Below, piece by piece: positions 29,474 to 35,154 of a DNA stretch of 35,154 nt. Source of the DNA: a virus. The stretch lies in IMG/VR virus record IMGVR_UViG_3300044712_000186, positions 1 to 35,154 of that record, one strand, 5' to 3'. The notes under the pieces were generated by a model. That model did not search any database. It was not told the DNA's origin and saw nothing but the letters and a program-made list of their open reading frames with translations. Every line of letters begins with the position of its first letter. The stretch's first letter is position 1. The position numbers were made by a program, and so were the translations under genes.

Positions 29474-29863
29474 TTATCTGAATACAGCTGCAAAAACATA
29501 AGTAGCATCTACATGGGCAGTTCCACCACCACCACTTGATGTTACCAATTTGTAAGCCGTTGTAGTCGGAGCAACTCCATCAGGATTACCGCTAATTAGT
29601 ATTTTTGTGCCTGATTGTTGTGCAAAAGCTACAATGGAATAATCTGCATCAGGCATAGCATTTGTAAAATTTATTGTGTAATCACCCAAGGCATTGTCAG
29701 TAATAGAGCTAACATTAAATGATGAACGAATAGCTACAGTTCCTGTGCCGTTGAAGTTCACCCATGCACGACATAAAGTACCAATTTCCCTTGTGCTATT
29801 TCTAAAGGTTGGTGGGCTACTTGTATCGTTCTGAATTGTGGTTGCGGTTATCGTTCCAGCCAT
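29474..29863 (-). CDS. Tail fibre-like protein B (tandem paralogue)
   Basis: This 129-residue protein repeats the core of its neighbour: RAWVNFNGTGTVAIRSSFNV, then SSITDNALGDYTINFTNAM and DYSIVAFAQ. The two proteins are the same length and differ at the N-terminus and in the loops near the end (GTAHVDATYVFAAVFR). Two versions may form mixed or alternative fibre tips. Confidence 0.78.
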   Translation of the reverse strand: MAGTITATTIQNDTSSPPTFRNSTREIGTLCRAWVNFNGTGTVAIRSSFNVSSITDNALGDYTINFTNAMPDADYSIVAFAQQSGTKILISGNPDGVAPTTTAYKLVTSSGGGGTAHVDATYVFAAVFR

Positions 29864-29873
29864 AATTTATCCT

Positions 29874-30566
29874 TTAAACAATGACCCATGTAGAGTCGGT
29901 TGGAATAGTTACTGTTATGCCTGTATCAACCGTGATAGGGCCAGCACTTGAAGCATTTTTTCCAGTAGGTATTGTATAGTCATTTGTGACCGTTTGGTCA
30001 TTTAATACGAAAACTTGATTTGATCCACCACCAGTTGCACCACCACCTAGTGAACCCCAAGAACTTGCACCATAACCTTCAAATTGACCAATTGTGCTGT
30101 TATAGCGAACCATGCCAGTTGTAGGTGTAGGCTGTTGAGCAGTTGTACCTGAAGGCAGTTTTAAAGCACCAGTACCATTAAACTCACCATTACTACTAAA
30201 AGTTGCATAACCAGTTACCGCTAATGTGCTACTAGCTGCCAAAGTAGTAAATGCCCCAGCAGCAGCTGTTGATTGACCAATTGGCGTACCATTGATGCTT
30301 CCACCTGTAATAGCTACAGCACTCGTTACTTGGGTCACATTGGCAGCATCTGTGCCAAGAGTTCCTGTGCCTAAGCCAGTAACCTTGTTGCCACCCATTT
30401 TTAGGTTGCCAGTCATGGTCGTTTGACCATCCGCTGCCAATGAATCAGTTAAGGCATTAGCCAAATCTGTCATGGTTGTATTTGCCCATGTAGAAGCAAT
30501 GCTTGTGCCTGTTACTACTGGATTACCAGCTGGTAGGGTATATGTACCTGAACCGTTGCGTGACAT
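29874..30566 (-). CDS. Tail fibre protein with shared C-terminal tip
   Basis: This 230-residue protein starts MSRNGSGTYTLPAGNPVVTG, then STWANTTMTDLANALTDSLA and QTTMTGNLKMGGNKVTGLGT, the N-terminal pattern of many phage fibres. The last 30 residues (SAGPITVDTGITVTIPTDST) match the end of the protein at 7766-10051. It is likely the virion-anchored fibre of the second fibre locus. Confidence 0.8.
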   Translation of the reverse strand: MSRNGSGTYTLPAGNPVVTGTSIASTWANTTMTDLANALTDSLAADGQTTMTGNLKMGGNKVTGLGTGTLGTDAANVTQVTSAVAITGGSINGTPIGQSTAAAGAFTTLAASSTLAVTGYATFSSNGEFNGTGALKLPSGTTAQQPTPTTGMVRYNSTIGQFEGYGASSWGSLGGGATGGGSNQVFVLNDQTVTNDYTIPTGKNASSAGPITVDTGITVTIPTDSTWVIV

Positions 30567-30569
30567 TAT

Positions 30570-32174
30570 TTACTCTCCTATTATTTGATTAGCTGGTTGC
30601 AACATAAGCAATCTAGCAAGTTCAGATGATGGTCTTGGTGTTCTTTGAGCTAATCTATTCTGAATAGGGCTAGACAAAGCCAATTCTCTTAAAACAGGTC
30701 TACCAGCAGCAGCAACTAACAAAGCTGGGTTTTGAGTAGCTATTGATCCACCTACGCCAGCCATGTAATCTAATGGGCTAAATTGTGGCAAGCTACCCAT
30801 AGCTTCAGTTGTTTGAGTAGCTTTAGGGAATCTAGCACTAAATTCAGCGACATCTCTAAGTTCGCCTGATAATGGCTTGCCTTTTGCTAATTGTGTTGCT
30901 AGTTTCTTAGCATCAACAGTTCCTGTTACTGGGTTTACTGCCTTTTCAACGCTATAAGTCTTAGCAATTAACTGTCGTGCATCTCTAAACTTATCCAAAA
31001 GGTCAGTTTGCTTGGTGTTACCTAAATGAGCTTCAATTGTGTTCTCTAAGACTTCAGCAGCTTTTCTGTTAGCTCTGCCTAAAGCAGAATCACCTTGTCT
31101 AAATGCCTTATCTGCATCACCTCTAAGCAAGTTAATCTTAGACATAGCAGCACTAACATCAAAACTAGGTGATTTTAATGAATTAACTAACTCAATAACT
31201 TCGTTAGGCTTGGCGTTTGGGAATCCTTTTTGAGCTTGCACAGCTTCTTTAGCAATATCATCTAAAGCTTGGTTGTATTTAGAGCTTGTCTTGATAGTTC
31301 CTGATAAGCCTAGGTTTTCGTAAGCTTGACCAGCAGTTTTTCTAATATCTTGCAGAGTTTGAGCATTTAATACTGCATCATCACCCAAACCTAAAGCTTG
31401 AGCTGCCAATTTATTTGTAACGGCTTGATTTCTAGCACTTGCATTTTGAGATGTTGCAGCCTTACCTGAAATGCCTTCAATAGTGCGGTTTAATAAAGAC
31501 GGATTTGCTTGGGTAGGTGGCATAACATAGCCCAATGACCTAGCTTTATCAATTGCACCTGTCACTTCAGCAGTTTGTGGCTTTCCTCTTAAAAATGAGC
31601 CTAATTTTTCACCAGCGGTAGGCACTAAACCAATAGTTGCACCAATAGCACCTTCTTTAGCTTGTTGAGTATAAAAATCACCGCCAGTTTTTCCTGTTTC
31701 TTGAGGGGTCAATAACCCCATAATAGTGCCCGTAGTGACATTTTGAGCTAGTGGAGATGCAGCAAAAGAAGGAATCATTGAAGAACCCTTTAAAACTGCA
31801 GATGCTGGGGCTAATGAGCCAGCCACTTGACCAACACCAAAGCCAACAGGTGATGCTTTTTTGTATGGTTCTGCTTCTTGAGCGTATCTTTGTGATGCTT
31901 CTTGACCGACATTACCGCCTGTAAGAAGTTTTGTTGTGCCTAATACTGGATCAATAAACATTGACTTAACAGCCCCAGCACCAACAGATTCTAGTGGGCG
32001 TGGTTGGGGTTGAACATTAAGCTGAACATTACGCATGGGTCTACCAGTAGCAGCACCGCCACCAGTTTCACCAAATTGTTGCTGAGAAACAGGGGTTGGT
32101 TCTACTTGACCATATTGCTCCCAAGGAGCAGAAGCTTCAGGTGTTGCTTGATATTTTTCCCAAGGAGCAGCCAT
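30570..32174 (-). CDS. Internal virion / DNA-ejection protein with PWEKY repeats
   Basis: This 534-residue protein is a likely ejection protein that enters the cell envelope. The N-terminus has APWEKYQATPEASAPWEQYG, a repeated motif typical of such proteins. Residues about 65-185 are Gly/Ala-rich and may insert in membranes (GFGVGQVAGSLAPASAVLKG), and the C-terminal half is helical (AMSKINLLRGDADKAF). It is encoded next to two other internal virion proteins. The call is from motif and context. Confidence 0.72.
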   Translation of the reverse strand: MAAPWEKYQATPEASAPWEQYGQVEPTPVSQQQFGETGGGAATGRPMRNVQLNVQPQPRPLESVGAGAVKSMFIDPVLGTTKLLTGGNVGQEASQRYAQEAEPYKKASPVGFGVGQVAGSLAPASAVLKGSSMIPSFAASPLAQNVTTGTIMGLLTPQETGKTGGDFYTQQAKEGAIGATIGLVPTAGEKLGSFLRGKPQTAEVTGAIDKARSLGYVMPPTQANPSLLNRTIEGISGKAATSQNASARNQAVTNKLAAQALGLGDDAVLNAQTLQDIRKTAGQAYENLGLSGTIKTSSKYNQALDDIAKEAVQAQKGFPNAKPNEVIELVNSLKSPSFDVSAAMSKINLLRGDADKAFRQGDSALGRANRKAAEVLENTIEAHLGNTKQTDLLDKFRDARQLIAKTYSVEKAVNPVTGTVDAKKLATQLAKGKPLSGELRDVAEFSARFPKATQTTEAMGSLPQFSPLDYMAGVGGSIATQNPALLVAAAGRPVLRELALSSPIQNRLAQRTPRPSSELARLLMLQPANQIIGE

Positions 32175-33472
32175 TAGTTCACCTTTTCATAGTTTTTAGG
32201 GTCTGCTGGGTTACCACCCTTAAATCTATAACCATCAACTACTTGACCTATTTGAGGTGGTGGTGGCATTGTTTTAGTTCGCTCAATTTTTGGTGCTTGA
32301 ACCTTACTGATTCCAGTTCCAGCAAGAGCTTCTTGTGGCATTTTATCAACACGGCTATTCCATGAATCAATAGAAGCATTGGCTGCCTTAATTTCAAGGT
32401 TGGCTAAGTCACGCAATGTTTTATCGTTAAGCGTAATCGTTCCACCAACAACATTTTCCAAGAATTGGCGGTCTTTATCAGTAAATCCTTGCCCAGCACC
32501 TAAGCCTGAAGTTCTGATGTTGTTAAGAACTGCTTTACCACGATTAGCAACCAATTGTTCGGTGTTTTTAATGGTTTCATCATTGTTTGCACCAACAACA
32601 TTTAATGCTCTAGCTAAATTAAGCTTGTAATTAGCCCCTAACCCAGTAATTGCACCCTTATCTAATAACTCAAGTGTTTTGTTTGCATCAAGAATCTGTT
32701 TTGGTGCAGCATCAGCAGCATTAAACTTATTTAAATCTTGGTCTGCAATACCTTTACCAAAGGCACTTGTGTAAGACTGACCAGTATTAACTGTTAAATT
32801 ATTAGCCCCAGCCTTTTTAAGGGCTGTCTGATAATCCATAAATGAGCCTTGGAAGCCTTGTGACTTAGCAAACTCATATTCTTTTTGCTCAGTAGTTTTC
32901 TTAGGGCCACTTGTAACTGTTTCACCAGTACCGCCAATGCTACCTCTAACAATAGTGCCACCTTCAGGCAATATTTGTGTTTTAAGTTGATCAGCAAGTA
33001 AAGCTTGAGCCAAAGCTTGAGATTGTGGTGAGCGTGAGCCAAGCAAAATGCCCAAGCCCTTGTTGTAATCAGCCTTCTTCTCAGGGATAGCTTCAACTGG
33101 TGGCTTGTAACCCATTGTCGGCATACCTTGGTCATCAAGCATAGTTTGACCTTGAGGAATAAACTCAGGTTGAGCTTCAACGCCAGCCCTAGGAGTAACG
33201 GCTTCACCATAAGCCTGAATGTCTTGCATGGTCTGTTTACGCAACATATCAGCCAATTCTTGTTGCTTGCGGTCAGCTTCTTCAGCCATTTTGCGACCTG
33301 TGTAAGCTTGGTAAACCTTAGCAATACCTTGTAATGGACTAGCACCAACATAACGACCTGAAACCATTTGACCGCCTAGGTCGCTAGTATTCATGCCTTG
33401 CTGAAGCAACATTTTCGCCATTTCTCTTTGGCGAGTGATGTCTTGCATTTCAGGTAGGATTTGCTCTGCCAT
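32174..33472 (-). CDS. Internal virion protein, DNA-ejection type
   Basis: This 432-residue protein starts MAEQILPEMQDITRQREMAK, with VGASPLQGIAKVYQAYTGRK, and ends VVDGYRFKGGNPADPKNYEK, a hallmark of podophage ejection proteins. A segment of about 165 residues near the centre is helical (NKFNAADAAPKQILDANKTL). I start at 33472 with GGAG 6 bases before it; 33508 is an upstream alternative. It touches the next gene's stop. The exact step in ejection is inferred. Confidence 0.75.
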   Translation of the reverse strand: MAEQILPEMQDITRQREMAKMLLQQGMNTSDLGGQMVSGRYVGASPLQGIAKVYQAYTGRKMAEEADRKQQELADMLRKQTMQDIQAYGEAVTPRAGVEAQPEFIPQGQTMLDDQGMPTMGYKPPVEAIPEKKADYNKGLGILLGSRSPQSQALAQALLADQLKTQILPEGGTIVRGSIGGTGETVTSGPKKTTEQKEYEFAKSQGFQGSFMDYQTALKKAGANNLTVNTGQSYTSAFGKGIADQDLNKFNAADAAPKQILDANKTLELLDKGAITGLGANYKLNLARALNVVGANNDETIKNTEQLVANRGKAVLNNIRTSGLGAGQGFTDKDRQFLENVVGGTITLNDKTLRDLANLEIKAANASIDSWNSRVDKMPQEALAGTGISKVQAPKIERTKTMPPPPQIGQVVDGYRFKGGNPADPKNYEKVN

Positions 33473-33473
33473 A

Positions 33474-33767
33474 TTATTCTCCGTAATTCCCAAAGCCGTT
33501 TGTTCCACGGTTGTAATCGCTATATGGATTCCATGAGTTAGAGCCTAATTGCTCAATTTCTGCTTTTTGGGCATCAGATAACTGCATAGGTTGGTTTGAC
33601 TGTCTTAATGCTTGAGCCATTTGTTGTGGGCTAAAGCCGTTACCAGTTAAAGCTTGGTTAGCCAACTGATTGCCATATTGCATAGCTTGTTGAGTTTGTG
33701 CAGATTGGTTGTTCTGCATCATGGTTGGGTTAATGCCACCCAATTCAATCATTTTCATATAGTCCAT
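33474..33767 (-). CDS. Small Gln/Asn-rich virion protein (97 residues)
   Basis: This 97-residue protein is rich in Gln, Asn and Met: MMQNNQSAQTQQAMQYGNQL, then ALRQSNQPMQLSDAQKAEIE. The C-terminus is Tyr/Gly/Asn-rich. It is set between two internal virion genes, overlapping one by one base, and may be a small internal virion protein. Function unknown. Confidence 0.65.
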   Translation of the reverse strand: MDYMKMIELGGINPTMMQNNQSAQTQQAMQYGNQLANQALTGNGFSPQQMAQALRQSNQPMQLSDAQKAEIEQLGSNSWNPYSDYNRGTNGFGNYGE

Positions 33768-34630
33768 TATTTCTTCCCAGCAGCTGAACTACCAATACTG
33801 AACAAGCCTTGAATCATGGCGTTTCTTTGTGCGTTTTCTGCGTTTGCCTGTGCAATAGCAGCATTACCTGTCATGCCAGCAGCACTTAGGTAATCAGCAC
33901 CACTTGTTGTTGCTTGTTGCGGTGCATTAACAAAGTAACCGCTTGGCCCTGTAACTTGTGATCCTGAACGAACTGCGTTTAGCGTATTGATTGGTTCATT
34001 ACGCATATAAGCTTGCTCACCAAACTGTTGTTGTCGCATTCTTGAGCCAACATCAAAACCGCCTGTGATTGCACTTGTAAGCTTGTCGTTTTGACGAGCA
34101 TCAAACACTCGTCTAGCATTTTCGTAAGCTTCTGAACCTACAGGAATGCCTTGGTTTGCCATTTGTGCATCAAATGACTTAGTTTCAGCAGCAATTGTTG
34201 GAGCAAGCCTACGCATGATGGCATCTTCGTAGTTTTCGCCACCCTTAATGCCAAATTGAGCCAAATTTTGTGTGCTGAATGGTTGGTCAAGCATATTGCT
34301 TACATAACCAAGACCTTTTTGTTGCAACTGCCCCAAACCTTTGGATGTGGCAATGTCGTAGTTGTATAGAGCTTGTTGGTCAGGGCTTAGTGAAGTCGTA
34401 GCAGTCCATGTAGGATTGCCGTAAGGGTCTTGACCAGTAATTGAGTAATTTAGTGAACCATAAGGATTGACTTGATTAACACGATTAGCTGCCGTGGCTG
34501 CCCTTGCAGCATCCAAGTTGCCTTGTGCAGTTGCTTGTGCTGCCCCTGTGTAATCAGGTGTAGCTGGTGTGCTTGGCTTACCAAACAACGCATTTGTTAC
34601 ACCACCTAATAAACCGCCACCACCGCCCAT
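33767..34630 (-). CDS. Internal virion protein (Gly-rich start)
   Basis: This 287-residue protein starts MGGGGGLLGGVTNALFGKPS, then DYTGAAQATAQGNLDAARAA and NRVNQVNPYGSLNYSI, which I recognise from podophage internal virion or tail-associated proteins. The C-terminal half is helical (QGIPVGSEAYENARRVFDAR). It is the first internal virion gene after the acetyltransferase. The precise role, for example DNA transfer, is inferred. Confidence 0.72.
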   Translation of the reverse strand: MGGGGGLLGGVTNALFGKPSTPATPDYTGAAQATAQGNLDAARAATAANRVNQVNPYGSLNYSITGQDPYGNPTWTATTSLSPDQQALYNYDIATSKGLGQLQQKGLGYVSNMLDQPFSTQNLAQFGIKGGENYEDAIMRRLAPTIAAETKSFDAQMANQGIPVGSEAYENARRVFDARQNDKLTSAITGGFDVGSRMRQQQFGEQAYMRNEPINTLNAVRSGSQVTGPSGYFVNAPQQATTSGADYLSAAGMTGNAAIAQANAENAQRNAMIQGLFSIGSSAAGKK

Positions 34631-34631
34631 A

Positions 34632-35066
34632 TCAATCTCCTAGTTTCTTGCGTAATGAGCAACGAAGATTTAGCCATTTGCAATCTTCTTTTCTCATCGC
34701 CATTAAAAGTAAATCCCCATTTTCGTGAGCATCTTCAATTAACGCTTTATCTTGGAAACCAAGGTGTCGGTTTAGTTTTATGGCTTCTTCATTTGAAGCT
34801 TCCATAGTCGCTAATATAACCTTTTTTTCCAATTTGTTAAAGGGGTAATCAAAACAAGCCCACAATAAATTTCTATCCATCCAGTATTCACCAACACTTG
34901 CTATGTGCATTGCACAGGCATTGGGTATAAAGTTAGTGAAAGCTACTACTGCTACCAAGTTACCATCTTTTTCTTGCCCTATAAACTTGGCTTCATCGCC
35001 AAATTTCTGAAAAAGTATGCGTTCAATCCATGCTCGCAAGTAATCTTGATTCTCAGTAGTAATCAA
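34632..35066 (-). CDS. GNAT-family N-acetyltransferase
   Basis: This 144-residue protein has ITTENQDYLRAWIERIL (2-18), then FIGQEKDGNLVAVVAFTNF and MHIASVGEYWMDRNLLWACF, and KVILATMEASNEEAIKLNRH before LGFQDKAL. This is a GNAT fold of a type common among podophages, and the N-R/N-H-L-G-F phrase marks the acetyl-CoA end. I start at a TTG at 35066, which overlaps the tail-hub stop as TTGA across the circular junction, with GGGGGAG about 4 bases before it. The longer TTG at 35108 would overlap by 46 bases. The substrate, host or virion protein, is unknown. Confidence 0.85.
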   Translation of the reverse strand: MITTENQDYLRAWIERILFQKFGDEAKFIGQEKDGNLVAVVAFTNFIPNACAMHIASVGEYWMDRNLLWACFDYPFNKLEKKVILATMEASNEEAIKLNRHLGFQDKALIEDAHENGDLLLMAMRKEDCKWLNLRCSLRKKLGD

Positions 35067-35154
35067 ATAACTCCCCCACGCTCCATTACAAAATCTGTTG
35101 ATGCCCAATGCACTTCAATACCTTGTGATGCAATACTTAGGGCAATACCAGCAG
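35028..35154. repeat. Terminal direct repeat, copy 2 (circular closure)
   Basis: Exact copy of bases 1-127. It contains the end of the tail-hub gene and the start of the acetyltransferase, so a reader of the circle should count this block once. No inverted repeats or integration motifs flank it. Confidence 0.95.

Overview
The window is one complete tailed-phage genome unit, probably a podovirus-like virus. Its first 127 bases are repeated exactly as its last 127 (1-127 = 35028-35154), so the molecule closes into a circle of 35,027 bp. The window start is arbitrary and lies inside a gene junction. The sequence is fairly AT-rich by eye. The portal, scaffold, coat, adaptor and tail-hub set, the DNA-ejection-type proteins and the absence of tape-measure, sheath or tail-tube genes point to a short-tailed phage. 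The host is probably Gram-negative (heptosyltransferase-like enzyme, M15 endolysin, spanin-like coiled-coil membrane proteins). An aquatic betaproteobacterial host is only a guess.

Layout, read around the circle. A divergent control region lies at about 21,353-21,451. Rightward from it, the + strand early operon (21,452-24,859) encodes an SSB-like protein with an acidic tail, two small DNA-binding proteins, a PD-(D/E)XK exonuclease, several tiny membrane proteins and a tRNA-Asn. Leftward, the - strand carries an HNH endonuclease, a Cro/YdaS-like regulator, a structured leader RNA, two replication proteins (YdaU-like, helicase-loader-like), a C5 DNA methyltransferase, RusA and Ref nucleases, two more HNH enzymes and a cluster of small conserved phage proteins. 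The - strand then continues with packaging and head genes (small and large terminase, portal, fibre, glycosyltransferase, scaffold, coat), then adaptor and tail hub. It crosses the window ends into a GNAT acetyltransferase, internal virion proteins, tail-fibre genes and the lysis cassette, which ends at 24,846 against the early operon.

The genes are tightly packed, often with 1-4 base stop/start overlaps. I used these overlaps and ribosome binding sites to correct many starts and to find genes under 60 codons. Two genes have TTG starts nested in the preceding stop (TTGA). The glycosyltransferase has no ATG, GTG or TTG in its N-terminal 60 codons and may begin at ATT.

No integrase, CI-type repressor, DNA polymerase or RNA polymerase is visible. 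The phage is most simply read as lytic, using host polymerases and recruiting host replication through its loader. The most unusual signals are a three-way-junction RNA with a terminator-like tail in front of the replication genes, a second foldable element or micro-gene after the SSB gene, hairpins around the tRNA, a 21-residue membrane peptide coupled to both neighbours in the lysis cassette, and a secreted cysteine-rich protein in that cassette.
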